A stretch of DNA of 64,000 nucleotides from Echinimonas agarilytica (GCF_023703465.1 NZ_JAMQGP010000006.1:186001-250000); one strand, 5' to 3'. Counted from the stretch's first letter, positions 19,216 to 29,549 are shown. The notes: generated from the letters alone by a model not told the origin. Translations and numbers: made by a program.

Positions 19216-20796
19216 ATGAGTCTGAGCACAGAAGTCTCCAAGCGGCGCACGTTTGCGATTATTTCGCATCCAGATGCCGGTAAGACAACCATTACCGAAA
19301 AAGTCCTGTTGTACGGGAACTTGTTGCAGCGCGCCGGTACCGTTAAAGGTCGCGGGTCGGGGCAGCATGCCAAGTCAGATTGGATGGAAATGGAAAAAGA
19401 ACGTGGAATTTCGGTCACTACATCTGTGATGCAATTTCCGTTTGGTGACGCGCTGGTGAACCTGCTCGATACACCAGGTCACGAAGACTTCTCTGAAGAC
19501 ACCTATCGGACCTTGACTGCCGTTGATTCATGTTTGATGGTGATTGACGCTGCTAAAGGTGTGGAAGATCGGACGCGTAAGCTGATGGAAGTGACACGTT
19601 TGCGCGATACCCCCATTATTACGTTTATGAATAAGCTCGACCGAGATATTCGAGATCCAATGGAAGTCATGGATGAGGTTGAGCGCGAACTCAACATCAT
19701 GTGTGCGCCCATTACTTGGCCGATTGGTTGCGGTAAAGAGTTTAAAGGTGTTTATCATCTGCTGCGCGATGAAGTGATTTTGTATCAGTCAGGTCACGGC
19801 CACATGATTCAAGATGTTGATGTGATCAAAGGTCTCGACAACCCAGAGCTAGATAAGCGTTTGGATGAGAGTCTAGTTGAAACGTTGCGTGAAGAACTTG
19901 AGTTGGTCGTTGGGGCTTCAAACGAATTTGACCAAGAAATGTTTGATGCCGGTGAACTGACTCCGGTGTTTTTTGGTACAGCACTAGGTAATTTCGGTGT
20001 TGACCACATGCTTGAAGGATTAACCAATTGGGCGCCGACACCGAAGCCGCGCGAAACCGATGTTCGATCGGTAACAGCTGAAGAAGAGAAGTTCACAGGC
20101 TTTGTGTTTAAAATTCAAGCCAACATGGACCCCAAACATCGAGACCGTATTGCCTTTATGCGAATTTGTTCTGGCAAATACAGCAAAGGCATGAAAATGC
20201 GCCATGTGCGGATAGGCAAAGACATTGCGATTTCCGATGCGGTGACTTTTTTAGCTGGTGATCGTAGCCATGCCGATGAAGCATTTCCTGGCGATATTAT
20301 AGGATTGCATAATCACGGTACTATTCAAATTGGTGACACCTTCTCACAAGGTGAAGAGCTTAAATTTACGGGGATTCCAAACTTTGCACCGGAAATGTTC
20401 CGCCGCATTCGCTTACGTGATCCGTTAAAGCAAAAGCAATTACTCAAAGGTTTGGTGCAGCTCTCTGAAGAAGGAGCTGTGCAAGTCTTTCGACCTCTGG
20501 ACAACAATGATTTGATTGTTGGCGCAGTAGGGGTTTTGCAGTTTGATGTGGTTGTTGCGCGCTTAAAGTCTGAATATAAAGTTGAGGCCATCTATGAATC
20601 AGTTAGCGTTGCAACAGCACGTTGGGTTCATTGTGACGATGCGAAAAAGCTAGATGAATTCCGTCGTAAAGTGTCAACTAACTTAGCGCTTGATGGCGGC
20701 GATAATTTAACATACATCGCACCGACCATGGTGAATTTGAATTTATCGATGGAACGTTACCCAGATATTCAATTCTTGAAAACGCGCGAGCACTAA
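19216..20796 (+). CDS. prfC: Peptide chain release factor 3
   Basis: A 526-residue translational GTPase, the normal RF3 length. The G1 loop SHPDAGKTT lies at residues 17-25, with the G2/G3 region ([27 protein letters not shown]) and G4 (NKLDRD) following. RF3 removes RF1 and RF2 from the ribosome after peptide release. It is monocistronic, with a terminator just downstream. The start agrees with family alignment; the ribosome site is weak. Confidence 0.97.
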   Translation: MSLSTEVSKRRTFAIISHPDAGKTTITEKVLLYGNLLQRAGTVKGRGSGQHAKSDWMEMEKERGISVTTSVMQFPFGDALVNLLDTPGHEDFSEDTYRTLTAVDSCLMVIDAAKGVEDRTRKLMEVTRLRDTPIITFMNKLDRDIRDPMEVMDEVERELNIMCAPITWPIGCGKEFKGVYHLLRDEVILYQSGHGHMIQDVDVIKGLDNPELDKRLDESLVETLREELELVVGASNEFDQEMFDAGELTPVFFGTALGNFGVDHMLEGLTNWAPTPKPRETDVRSVTAEEEKFTGFVFKIQANMDPKHRDRIAFMRICSGKYSKGMKMRHVRIGKDIAISDAVTFLAGDRSHADEAFPGDIIGLHNHGTIQIGDTFSQGEELKFTGIPNFAPEMFRRIRLRDPLKQKQLLKGLVQLSEEGAVQVFRPLDNNDLIVGAVGVLQFDVVVARLKSEYKVEAIYESVSVATARWVHCDDAKKLDEFRRKVSTNLALDGGDNLTYIAPTMVNLNLSMERYPDIQFLKTREH

Positions 20797-20823
20797 GCCG
20801 CTTTTATTTGAAAATCGAATATG

Positions 20824-20853
20824 AAAAAGCACCTTTTTTAAGGTGCTTTTTTG
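20824..20853. terminator. Bidirectional rho-independent terminator
   Basis: AAAAGCACCTT pairs with AAGGTGCTTTT around a short T loop, between prfC and the convergent acetyltransferase gene. Confidence 0.85.
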
Positions 20854-20875
20854 TACTTGACAAAGAGCCTAGGGC

Positions 20876-21325
20876 TTAGTCGTCTAGTCGATGGGTGTAA
20901 TGATCAAATTGAGTAATTCGCGTAAATCCTGCTGATTCATATAGACTTTTACCGGGATCGTTGTCTGCTGATATAGCCAATTTCAGTGCTAGCGCCTCGG
21001 TTTGTTTACCGTAATGCGACACCGCATCGAGCAGGGCTTTGGCATACCCTGACGAGCGAAAATCGGGATCAATGAACACATCGTTCACAATCCATACTTT
21101 GCGCATAGACACTGAAGAATAGGTGGGATAAAGCTGAGCAAACCCTGCCGGCTTATTACTTTCGTCCCAAACCATGAAAATCACTGACTCTTCATTCCAC
21201 AAGCGATCACGAATAAAACGCTTAGCTGTCGTGAGATCGGTATGCTGTCCATAAAACTGGCGATACTTGTCAAATAGCTCACCCAAAGCATCGATATGGC
21301 TTAAGTCAGCTCGAACAATTTTCAT
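20876..21325 (-). CDS. GNAT-family N-acetyltransferase
   Basis: A 149-residue GNAT-fold protein. The acetyl-CoA-binding region is seen as VNDVFIDPDFRSSGYAKALL (residues about 82-101) and the C-terminal NDPGKSLYESAGF. The ATG at 21325 is chosen because GGGAG lies six bases upstream; a GTG codon immediately before it is too close. Substrate unknown; members of this branch often modify small amines or polyamines. It is convergent with prfC. Confidence 0.82.
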   Translation of the reverse strand: MKIVRADLSHIDALGELFDKYRQFYGQHTDLTTAKRFIRDRLWNEESVIFMVWDESNKPAGFAQLYPTYSSVSMRKVWIVNDVFIDPDFRSSGYAKALLDAVSHYGKQTEALALKLAISADNDPGKSLYESAGFTRITQFDHYTHRLDD

Positions 21326-21477
21326 CACAAACTCCCTTGATTAACGGGGATAGTCTGCTTGTAATCAAGTCTCTGATCAAGCACGTATTCACACATGCAA
21401 AAATATTCATGCAATGGCAAGGCTAAAATACCCGTCTATCGTAGAATGGGTCAGTAACCATGTTCGAGGGTGAACGA

Positions 21478-22245
21478 GTGAAACCAATTTTTGATACGCA
21501 TTGCCACCTTGATTTTGACGTATTCAACAATGACAGAGCAGATGTTCTGACGCGTTGTTGCCGTCAAGGTGTGTCGCGAGTACTCGTTCCCGCGGTCCAG
21601 CGCAGCGATTGGCAACGCGTTATAGACCTTGCAGAAAACCCTATGCTTCGTTTTGCCTTGGGGCTACATCCGTGCTGGATTGAACACCACCAACCGGCTG
21701 ATCTGAAACGGCTTGAAGACCTCTTAACGGTAAAGCCCAATGGGTTGGTGGCTGTAGGTGAATGTGGTTTAGACAAAGTGGCTGCTCCAGAAGATATGCC
21801 CAAGCAGCTAGAATTTTTGCGGGCTCAGTTGGAGTTGGCGCATCAATGCGACTTACCCGTGATTCTTCATGTGCGCAAAGCACACAGCGAATTGCAATCA
21901 GAGCTTAAAAAACTAAACGGTATTCGAGGCGTCATACATGCCTTTAGTGGCTCTTATGAGCTGGCGCTGAGTTACATCAATTTAGGCTTGAAATTAGGCA
22001 TAGGCGGCACAATCACATATGACCGAGCGGCCAAAACTAGAGCTGCTGTCGCCCGTTTACCGTTAGCATCTTTGCTGCTTGAAACAGATGCGCCTGATAT
22101 GCCATTGAGCGGTCGGCAAGGGCAACGCAATAGTCCTGAATATACGCCCAAGGTGCTCTCTGTTCTGGCTGAATTAAGAGGACAAAATCAAGACGACGTG
22201 GCCGAACAATTATGGCTCAACAGCCTTGAATTATTCGCTAACTAA
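21478..22245 (+). CDS. yjjV: TatD-family metal-dependent hydrolase YjjV
   Basis: About 255 residues of the TatD amidohydrolase barrel: N-terminal FDTHCHLDF metal motif, GLHPCW, AVGECGLD, ILHVRKAH, HAFSGS and a C-terminal LLETDAPDMPL. The motif set and the GGTITYDRAAKTR stretch match YjjV. TatD-type enzymes are 3'-5' or D-aminoacyl-type hydrolases with two metals. The GTG at 21478 is preferred because GAGGG ends seven bases before it; an in-frame ATG at 21460 lacks a ribosome site. The HDAC-like gene follows 79 bases later. Confidence 0.88.
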   Translation: MKPIFDTHCHLDFDVFNNDRADVLTRCCRQGVSRVLVPAVQRSDWQRVIDLAENPMLRFALGLHPCWIEHHQPADLKRLEDLLTVKPNGLVAVGECGLDKVAAPEDMPKQLEFLRAQLELAHQCDLPVILHVRKAHSELQSELKKLNGIRGVIHAFSGSYELALSYINLGLKLGIGGTITYDRAAKTRAAVARLPLASLLLETDAPDMPLSGRQGQRNSPEYTPKVLSVLAELRGQNQDDVAEQLWLNSLELFAN

Positions 22246-22324
22246 GCAACCCTTTGTGGCGCTGCTATTGTTCAATCGCTGCAACTGCTAGGATACTGCG
22301 ATTGATTTCATTGGTTGCGCGCTC

Positions 22325-23245
22325 ATGCTCTGTATTCCATTTGTCAGTCACCCCAACTACAGTTTCAACTTTCCGGCTAAGCATCGCTTTCCAATGGATA
22401 AGTTTGGCTTGTTGCAACAGCGCGTGCGCGATTTAGGGTTACTCACAGACGATAACTTATACACTCCCAGTTCCTGCTCTGCGGCTGACTTAAGCGTGGC
22501 GCACTGCCCACACTACATTCGTAATTTTGATTTGGATGAGCTCGATGTCAAAGCCATGCGGCGCATGGGACTGCCGTGGAGTGAAGGGCTGCGTACCCGC
22601 ACGTTTTTATCGCCCAATGGAACCTTGTTAGCCGCCGAGCTTGCGCTTGAACACGGCATCGCCTGCCATCTCGCAGGCGGAACACATCATGCTCATTATG
22701 AGTTCGGATCGGGTTTTTGTATTTTCAACGATTTGGCCTATGCCGCCCGAAAAATAATCTTAATGGGTAAAGCTCGGCGCATTTTGATTTTTGATTGCGA
22801 CGTGCATCAAGGCGACGGCACCGCAGCTATTCTTCAACAGGATGACGACATCTATACCTGTTCAGTGCATTGCGAAAAGAATTTCCCCCATCGCAAATCA
22901 ACCAGTAACTTTGATGTAGGCCTTAGCAAAGGCTTATCGGATTCGGCGTATTTAGACCGAGTGTCTGAAACGTTGGCACATTGCTTTACCACTTTCCAAC
23001 CGGACTTCGTCTTGTACGATGCCGGTGTGGATGTTTGGCAGCACGATCCACTTGGGCTGCTCGATATTAGCTTGGACGGTATTCGGCGCCGAGAACGACG
23101 GGTTTTAAACTATTGCAAAGACAAGCGCGTGCCTGTGGCCACAGTCATTGGAGGCGGATATGACAAAAACCAAGTGGCATTGGCACAACGGCATTGTATT
23201 GTTGCTGAAGTCGCGCACGAAGTGTTTGTGCAAGGTGCAAACTAA
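22325..23245 (+). CDS. Histone deacetylase-like amidohydrolase
   Basis: A 306-residue member of the HDAC/AcuC/acetylpolyamine amidohydrolase superfamily. The active-site pair His121-His122 lies in GGTHHAHY, and zinc ligands are Asp159 and His161 in DCDVHQGDG and Asp236 in DAGVD. It carries the family N-terminal HRFPMDKF. These enzymes remove acyl groups from lysine or polyamines; a bacterial substrate cannot be assigned. It is immediately upstream of a terminator and probably co-transcribed with yjjV. Confidence 0.88.
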   Translation: MLCIPFVSHPNYSFNFPAKHRFPMDKFGLLQQRVRDLGLLTDDNLYTPSSCSAADLSVAHCPHYIRNFDLDELDVKAMRRMGLPWSEGLRTRTFLSPNGTLLAAELALEHGIACHLAGGTHHAHYEFGSGFCIFNDLAYAARKIILMGKARRILIFDCDVHQGDGTAAILQQDDDIYTCSVHCEKNFPHRKSTSNFDVGLSKGLSDSAYLDRVSETLAHCFTTFQPDFVLYDAGVDVWQHDPLGLLDISLDGIRRRERRVLNYCKDKRVPVATVIGGGYDKNQVALAQRHCIVAEVAHEVFVQGAN

Positions 23246-23274
23246 AAAAGCATGGCCTTGTGAGCCATGCTTTT
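23246..23274. terminator. Rho-independent terminator
   Basis: AAAAGCATGGC and GCCATGCTTTT form an 11-bp stem with a 7-base loop right after the HDAC-like stop, also facing the convergent binding-protein gene. Confidence 0.85.
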
Positions 23275-23303
23275 AGAGTCAGTTCAGTAGATTGGGGGGT
23301 CAA

Positions 23304-24104
23304 TTAACGTAACGATGCAACCCATTCGCCATTATCAAACCACTTGTCTTTAAGCTCAGTTAACAAGCCCATTTTTTCAAATGTTTCGAGGTAGTTATCG
23401 GCCAATTGAACGAATTGAGGGTCTTCCAATGACATAGCGATACCAATGGGTTCAACGGTTAACGGACGCTTCATCGTCGTTAAACCTTTACCGGGGTGAC
23501 GCAACAGTGCCAATTTACAAATGGGTAGATCTGCAACCATAATATCGATTTTGTCATTCAGCAATTGTTGAATGGCTTCGTCGTAGTTCTCCACAGTACC
23601 AAGCTTTGAATTTGGCAGGTATCGTTCGGCAAACGTCATGCTGGTTGATTTTTCTAATGCTGCAACGCGCACGTTTGGCGAGTTGAAGTCGGCGGTATTG
23701 GGTAAGCGATCAAGTGTTTTCGATTTAGCCAAGATAGACTTGCCAGACATCATGTATGGACCGATAAAAGCCATATCCAAGCTGCGCGACGGCGTGATCG
23801 CCATCCCTGAAATAACCATGTCTACTTTTTTCTGCTCGATGGCTTTTTGGAGTTCGCCGAAGGGCATATCAACGATCTTTAATTCCAACTGCATTGCACT
23901 TGCAAACGCTCTTGCAAGGTCAACATCGAAGCCCATGAGTTGTCCATCTCGAGTGGTGGCATTGAATGGTGGCTGGTCGCCCGTTAACCCCACACGTAAT
24001 TCACCGCGAGCAATCACTTGATCCAAAATTGGAGCAGCCGCAGAGGCCACAGAACTGAAAATCATGGCGCAGGCGCACAGCGCGCTCAAAATCAATTTTT
24101 TCAT
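23304..24104 (-). CDS. Periplasmic amino-acid-type solute-binding protein (SBP_bac_3)
   Basis: A 266-residue exported protein with a signal peptide ending near ASA/AAP and the bacterial solute-binding family 3 pattern: RGELRVGLTGDQPPF, DGQLMGFDVDLARAFA, VDMVISGMAITPSR. Such proteins deliver polar amino acids or opines to ABC importers, or serve as sensors. No permease or ATPase gene is adjacent, so its partner is elsewhere or it is an orphan. Convergent with the HDAC-like gene. Confidence 0.85.
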   Translation of the reverse strand: MKKLILSALCACAMIFSSVASAAAPILDQVIARGELRVGLTGDQPPFNATTRDGQLMGFDVDLARAFASAMQLELKIVDMPFGELQKAIEQKKVDMVISGMAITPSRSLDMAFIGPYMMSGKSILAKSKTLDRLPNTADFNSPNVRVAALEKSTSMTFAERYLPNSKLGTVENYDEAIQQLLNDKIDIMVADLPICKLALLRHPGKGLTTMKRPLTVEPIGIAMSLEDPQFVQLADNYLETFEKMGLLTELKDKWFDNGEWVASLR

Positions 24105-24317
24105 TGTTATATTCCTAGTTTATGAAAGATGCCTGCCTACAAATTGACAAAGACCCAATGAGTTTAGACAACAATTTTAAATCTATCGTTAAATTTTAAT
24201 GTTTATTAAGGTTTTGATATGTAAGGATTAATTTGTAATTTGTGTTAAATTTAGCCATTATGCTTTTTATTACAATAGGAGCCGTATAAAAAACACCGTG
24301 TATTGAAGGAGAAAACT

Positions 24318-25871
24318 GTGAATTACAAAGGATTCGTGAGTCTAAGTGTCGCTTTGTGCTTGAGTTTAAGTCATAGCGCAGCTTCGGCATCCATTGAAGA
24401 TGCTAAAAAGGCTTATGCACTTAGGGATTACGACACAGCATTCCAGCATTACCAATATTTAGCTGAGGTCGGCCAAGCTAGCGCGCTCTATCAGTTAGGT
24501 TTAATGCACTATAGCGGTCAAGGTACGACGCAAAACAAAGTCGAAGCAGTGCTTTGGTTATTTTTAGCCACAGAGCAAGCATATGAAGACTCCGAGCAAT
24601 TATCGCGCGCAATCCTCAAAGAGTTAACGCCTGAACAAATAACAGAACTCAAAGGCCGTCTGACTTCGATGGCGAAAAACTTTAGTCAAGCGGCCGTGCA
24701 AGAGATGTACATGCCAGAGCTGTATCCATCAAAGTTTGAAAAAAACATCCTTATTAATAGTGAAGAGGGTCTGTTATTTGGCTTGGAAGATGAAGACGGC
24801 TTGACCAACGATGTTTTCGCAGAGGCCGACAACATGATTGAAGTGAACCTGTTCCCGTTCGATGATGATGAAGACGATAGTTCCTTTGATGTGGACTACA
24901 TTACCCGCTCCATTCAAAGTCGAAACGATGTGGTTAACCCGTTCAATCGGCCCTATTTTTTGATTGTTGACTACCGAGTTGCTCCGGACGGAACGGTTAG
25001 GGATGTAGAGGTTGTTCAATCGTTTGGTTACACCAAGCGAGCACTGAGAAAATTTAAGGAAGCAAAATACCCTTCTCCCGAGTTTGATGGTCAGCTCGTT
25101 AATTCACGCCAAAGACGGGCACTAGGTATTGCTCAAAGTGATATTAGCCTTAGAGATATGATGGATAAATACGATTATGTTTATCGAGGTGTTAAAGGTA
25201 TTTTGGCAAAGAAAGATAGTGAAGAAGCAAAAGACGAATATAAATACGCGGTCACACTGATGAACTTCGAAGGCTTATGGCGAGAAGAAGGTGAAATTGA
25301 TGCCAAGTTACAGTCGGCTTCCGAGAAAGGCTACGCCAACGCTCAATATGTGTATGCAGACAAACTTTATCGAGAACAAAATAATATTCAGAAATCCATT
25401 TACTGGATGACCGAAGCCGCGAAACAAGGCATCGTAAACGCTGAGTACAGGTTGGGTGAAATGTTCCTTGAAAGCCCCTGGGTGAAACGCGACGAAAAGA
25501 AAGCTTTATTCTGGCTCGACCGTGCTGCCAAGCAGGGGCACGTATTCGCTCTGCGTCGAAGCGCACATCTTCGCTTGCTTGCTGAAGATGAGTCATTGCA
25601 TGATCCAAAGGTTGCTATGACATCTCTAGATCGTATCTCCATTGTCGAAAAAATGAACCCTGAATTGTTGTATTTGAAAGCCAGAGGTTTACTCAAAGTT
25701 GATCGAACAAATCGTCCAAAGGCTGTGATCATGATTCGACAAGCAATTATGCGTGGCGATCAACTAGGCTGGGATACCAGTGATTGGAATGAAGTGTTGA
25801 TGGGATGGACCACTGGTGGAAGTGTTACGGTTCAAGATGACATTGATATCAGTAATCTCGAAACCGAATAG
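24318..25871 (+). CDS. Exported Sel1-repeat protein with an internal TonB-C-like domain
   Basis: About 517 residues with a signal peptide (cleavage near ASA/SIE). Sel1/TPR-like helical repeats occur at the N-terminus (for example ASALYQLGLMHYSGQG) and again at about residues 320-420 (ANAQYVYADKLYREQ, VNAEYRLGEMFLESP, HVFALRRSAHLRLL). Between them, near residues 205-265, VDYRVAPDGTVRDVEVVQS looks like the C-terminal domain of TonB, preceded by a very acidic stretch (DDDEDD). The GTG at 24318 follows AAGGAG at 24306-24311 with ideal spacing. The domain order suggests a periplasmic scaffold that contacts envelope partners; no specific function is known. Confidence 0.78.
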   Translation: MNYKGFVSLSVALCLSLSHSAASASIEDAKKAYALRDYDTAFQHYQYLAEVGQASALYQLGLMHYSGQGTTQNKVEAVLWLFLATEQAYEDSEQLSRAILKELTPEQITELKGRLTSMAKNFSQAAVQEMYMPELYPSKFEKNILINSEEGLLFGLEDEDGLTNDVFAEADNMIEVNLFPFDDDEDDSSFDVDYITRSIQSRNDVVNPFNRPYFLIVDYRVAPDGTVRDVEVVQSFGYTKRALRKFKEAKYPSPEFDGQLVNSRQRRALGIAQSDISLRDMMDKYDYVYRGVKGILAKKDSEEAKDEYKYAVTLMNFEGLWREEGEIDAKLQSASEKGYANAQYVYADKLYREQNNIQKSIYWMTEAAKQGIVNAEYRLGEMFLESPWVKRDEKKALFWLDRAAKQGHVFALRRSAHLRLLAEDESLHDPKVAMTSLDRISIVEKMNPELLYLKARGLLKVDRTNRPKAVIMIRQAIMRGDQLGWDTSDWNEVLMGWTTGGSVTVQDDIDISNLETE

Positions 25872-25882
25872 CGATTCAAATC

Positions 25883-25907
25883 GGGCCTGTAATTGGGCCC
25901 TTTTTTT
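25883..25907 (+). terminator. Rho-independent terminator
   Basis: GGGCC and GGCCC pair around an 8-base loop and seven T follow, just after the Sel1-repeat gene. Confidence 0.7.
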
Positions 25908-26018
25908 CTGTGCACCCTCACCATTCTCATCCAGTACACGCAAGCAGCAGCTTTACTGTGATAAATGTCTTCGAATCGTTAGAATAAGTGTTTTAGAACA
26001 GCTGACGCCTCACTTATT

Positions 26019-28379
26019 TTGAATGTTCCTCACACTGGATTTTTGCTCTCTCGCCAGAGTCATGATCAACACCACGGTACAGCCATTTACTATTGGGTAA
26101 AGACCGATCAAGGCCCAGCTCGACTTGTAATTGAGGGAGAGCAGCCGGTTTTCTTCATCGCCTCATGTGACTTTGACTGCGCTCAGCCCATGCTCGAACG
26201 GGCCAGCGTTCCATATTCATATCGCGCTCTTGCATTAAAGCGCTTTGACCAATCGCCGATCACAGCCTTGTATTTTCACAAAATAAATGACCATTTCCGC
26301 GCCCAAGATGTGCTTAAAGCACAAGGCATAGAAGTGCTTGAAAGCGACTTCAGGTTGCATGATCGTTTTTTAATGGAGCGATTTGCCAAAGGCGGCATTG
26401 AATTTATTGGTCATCAAAAGCAACGCCGTGGCTATACCGAATACAGCCAGGTCAAACTTAAACCGGCGGACTATACGCCTCGTTTTAGCGCGGTTTCATT
26501 AGACATAGAATGCTCAGAACACGGAGCGCTCTATTCGGTAGGACTTCAAGGTACGGATGGTCAATTTGAAATTGTGGTGATGATTGGAGATCCGCAGCCC
26601 ACAGGCGTTTTGGTCGATTGGGTAAGAGACGAACGCGCACTATTGAAGCAACTTGAAGGGCATATAACTCAACTCGACCCTGACTTCATCATCGGCTGGA
26701 ATGTCATTAACTTTGACATGCGTTTGCTCATTGCCAGAGCCGAGCATTACAACATGCGCCTACGCTTAGGACGCGGGTCGAGCTACGCAAGCTATCGGCA
26801 ATCTCGAAATGACAGCGGCCAAGGGTTTGTCACGATTCCGGGGCGCGTCGTGCTTGACGGAATCGATGGGCTGAAATCGGCAACCTACAGTTTTGAGAGT
26901 TTTGCCCTCGACTCTGTGGCGCATCAACTCCTAGGCAAGCAAAAGTTGACAGACGATGTTGATAATCGCATGGCCGAAATTACCCATAATTTCGAGCACG
27001 ACAAACCCGCGCTGGCTGAATACAACATAGAGGATTGTCGTCTGGTCACCGAAATTTTTGAAAAGACCCAGTTGATCGACTTTCTAAGGTTGCGAAGCCA
27101 GCTCACAGGGCTTGAGCTAGACCGCGTTGGTGGCTCTGTAGCGGCTTTTACCAATGTTTATTTACCGCAACTGCATCGCGCTGGTTATGTGGCTCCTAAC
27201 TTACCCGAAGGCGGGGGCTTAGCCAGCCCTGGCGGGTATGTGATGGATTCCCGTCCGGGGCTTTACCGCAATGTTTTGGTGCTCGACTTTAAATCACTTT
27301 ATCCATCCATTATCCGCACCTTCAAAATTGATCCGCTAGGGCTGGTGGAAGGCTTGGCACATCCGGAGTCAGCTATTCCCGGATTTCGAGAAGCCTACTT
27401 TGATCGCGACAAGCATTTTCTTCCTCAAATCATTACCGAGTTGTGGCAGCAGCGTGACGAAGCGAAACGCATGAATGACGGCCCTCGCTCGCAAGCCATT
27501 AAGATTTTAATGAATAGCTTCTACGGTGTTCTAGGCTCTGGCGGCTGTCGCTTCTACGACCCTCGGCTTGCCAGCTCTATTACCCTCAGAGGTCATGAAA
27601 TTATGCAGCAAACTGCGCGTTGGATAGAACAGGCCGGATACCAAGTGATTTATGGTGACACTGACTCTACATTTGTTTGGTTAGGAGACGAATGCACTGT
27701 GCCTGAGGCTAATGCCATTGGACGTACCTTAGCCAAGGATATCAATCATAACTGGCAGCAAAAAATCAGTGATGAATTGCAATTGGAGTCTCAATTAGAG
27801 ATTGAATACGAGACTCACTTTAGGCGGTTTTTAATGCCCACGATTCGGGGTTCTGAAGCGGGTTCTAAAAAGCGTTATGCTGGAATTGTGGGAGAAGGTG
27901 AGTCTCAGCAGTTGATTTTCAAGGGGTTAGAAACGGTTCGTACAGACTGGACCGAATTGGCAAAACAATTTCAAACTGCGTTATATCAAATGGTATTTGA
28001 TGGCCAAAATCCATCTAGTTTTGTTCAACAAACAGTGTCCGAAACCCTCGCTGGGCAACGAGATGAAATGCTTGTGTACAAGAAGCGACTGCGCCGAAGG
28101 CTTGAGCATTACGTTAAAAATATTCCACCACATGTACGCGCTGCACGGTTGGCTGATGAGCAAAACGAAAAACTGGGTAAATCACTTCGGTATCAGCGAA
28201 AAGGCGTTATTGCCTACGTGATTACCCTCAATGGCCCAGAGCCTATCGAGTACCAACATTCAGCCATTGATTATGAGCACTATATAGAACGCCAAATTAA
28301 ACCTATTGCTGATGGCATCTTACCGTTTATTGGTCTGAGCTTTGATCAGCTCACTAACGCTCAACTCGGACTATTTTAA
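26019..28379 (+). CDS. polB: DNA polymerase II
   Basis: A 786-residue family-B DNA polymerase, the length of E. coli Pol II. The 3'-5' exonuclease acids are present (Asp162 and Glu164 in LDIECS; GWNVINFDMRLL). Polymerase motifs A (LDFKSLYPSI), B (KILMNSFYG) and C (YGDTDS, Asp547/Asp549) are intact, so it should be a proofreading polymerase for damage tolerance and restart. The start is read as TTG at 26019: no in-frame ATG fits the family N-terminus, and no clear ribosome site is seen. I find no convincing LexA box upstream. It stands alone. Confidence 0.95.
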   Translation: MNVPHTGFLLSRQSHDQHHGTAIYYWVKTDQGPARLVIEGEQPVFFIASCDFDCAQPMLERASVPYSYRALALKRFDQSPITALYFHKINDHFRAQDVLKAQGIEVLESDFRLHDRFLMERFAKGGIEFIGHQKQRRGYTEYSQVKLKPADYTPRFSAVSLDIECSEHGALYSVGLQGTDGQFEIVVMIGDPQPTGVLVDWVRDERALLKQLEGHITQLDPDFIIGWNVINFDMRLLIARAEHYNMRLRLGRGSSYASYRQSRNDSGQGFVTIPGRVVLDGIDGLKSATYSFESFALDSVAHQLLGKQKLTDDVDNRMAEITHNFEHDKPALAEYNIEDCRLVTEIFEKTQLIDFLRLRSQLTGLELDRVGGSVAAFTNVYLPQLHRAGYVAPNLPEGGGLASPGGYVMDSRPGLYRNVLVLDFKSLYPSIIRTFKIDPLGLVEGLAHPESAIPGFREAYFDRDKHFLPQIITELWQQRDEAKRMNDGPRSQAIKILMNSFYGVLGSGGCRFYDPRLASSITLRGHEIMQQTARWIEQAGYQVIYGDTDSTFVWLGDECTVPEANAIGRTLAKDINHNWQQKISDELQLESQLEIEYETHFRRFLMPTIRGSEAGSKKRYAGIVGEGESQQLIFKGLETVRTDWTELAKQFQTALYQMVFDGQNPSSFVQQTVSETLAGQRDEMLVYKKRLRRRLEHYVKNIPPHVRAARLADEQNEKLGKSLRYQRKGVIAYVITLNGPEPIEYQHSAIDYEHYIERQIKPIADGILPFIGLSFDQLTNAQLGLF

Positions 28380-28466
28380 GCTATTGTTGAACGGGTCTTG
28401 AATCCGAGCGTTTAACAATTGTTGCCCTAGAGTTGTCTCAACCGCCATGGCCGGGATCACCCGGGC

Positions 28467-29354
28467 TCAGGCGGGACTAAAACTTTGTTCGATGCATTGT
28501 TGAAACCATTCAAAGCGGCTCGGGAGAGGCCTTGATTCTCGCTGAATCAAATATAACGGCTCTTCGACCGGCTGCTTGAGTGGTGCAATGAATAGCAGAT
28601 GTGATTGCGCAAAGTTGGCCACCACAGATTGTGGCAGCACGGTAAACCCCAATCCCATAGCAACGGGCACCAATATTTGATTGATTTGGTTGATATAGCC
28701 GTTGATCTTGAGGTCGCTAAAGTGGCTGAAGGCATCGTTAAAATTGGCTTGAAGTACCTGCTCCGAATAGTGTTGTCCATCGGGGTGGTCTATGAACCCT
28801 AGCTGTTTCAGAGCAGCAACATCAACTGGCTGTGTTGCCCATTTGGCGGGCAACACCAGTTGCAACGATTGTCGGCCAATGGCCTTGCTCTGAATATCAG
28901 GGTGATACACATCTTGAGTGACGATGCCCATATCAATCTTGCGCTCAACCAACGTATCAATAATGGCTTTGTTCGGTGCCGCTTCCACCTGAATACTCAA
29001 ACCTTTGTGTTGCTGCTGGTAAGTTAAAAACTTGGGGTACAGCATAAGCGTTAGCGAACCAGAGCATGAGAACCGGCAAACTCCTTGATGCGGATCATCC
29101 ACCTCGATCTCTTCTAATAACTGCTTTTGAATTTGACGATGGGCATGTGCATATTCATAAATTTTTTCGCCCGCTGCGGTCAGTTCAAATTGCCGTCCCT
29201 GCCTTAATATCAGAGCGCAGCCGATCTGTTGTTCGAGCTTTTGAATATGTTGTGTCACACCGGGTTGCGTCATGAATAACTTTTCGGCAGTGCGGGTGAA
29301 ATGGCCCGTTTGAACCAAGGTATGAAATGTTTGTAGCCAAAGGTTGTTGAGCAT
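28467..29354 (-). CDS. LysR-family transcriptional regulator
   Basis: A 295-residue LysR-type protein: winged helix at residues 4-62 (FTRTAEKLFMTQPGVTQHIQKLE) and a type-2 periplasmic-fold effector domain. It is divergent from the VOC-family gene across a 195-base AT-rich spacer, so that gene is its likely target. Effector unknown. Confidence 0.87.
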   Translation of the reverse strand: MLNNLWLQTFHTLVQTGHFTRTAEKLFMTQPGVTQHIQKLEQQIGCALILRQGRQFELTAAGEKIYEYAHAHRQIQKQLLEEIEVDDPHQGVCRFSCSGSLTLMLYPKFLTYQQQHKGLSIQVEAAPNKAIIDTLVERKIDMGIVTQDVYHPDIQSKAIGRQSLQLVLPAKWATQPVDVAALKQLGFIDHPDGQHYSEQVLQANFNDAFSHFSDLKINGYINQINQILVPVAMGLGFTVLPQSVVANFAQSHLLFIAPLKQPVEEPLYLIQRESRPLPSRFEWFQQCIEQSFSPA

Positions 29355-29453
29355 TTGGGTTTACTTTTGCCATTGAGAAAAGCCACAGGCTTAAAGGATG
29401 AACTAGGATTGAACCAATGCATCATCGATGCTTAAAATTACGTAATAACAAAA

Positions 29454-29475
29454 AATTATTTATTTAATAATAATT
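29454..29475. promoter_or_regulatory. AT-only dyad in LysR/VOC spacer
   Basis: AATTATTTATT (29454-29464) is nearly inverted by AATAATAATT (29466-29475). Dyads of this kind often bind LysR proteins, but AT-rich DNA gives chance matches. Confidence 0.25.
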
Positions 29476-29549
29476 GATAATTTTAAATTATCCAGTGAGC
29501 GCTCTAATATCCACTCATCGAAACAAGAGATACCTCTAAGGAATACAGC

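Noticed and set aside
25911..26018. LexA box before polB
   Set aside because: Sequences such as TACTGTGATAAATG and TTTTAGAACAG do not combine into CTG-N10-CAG at correct spacing.
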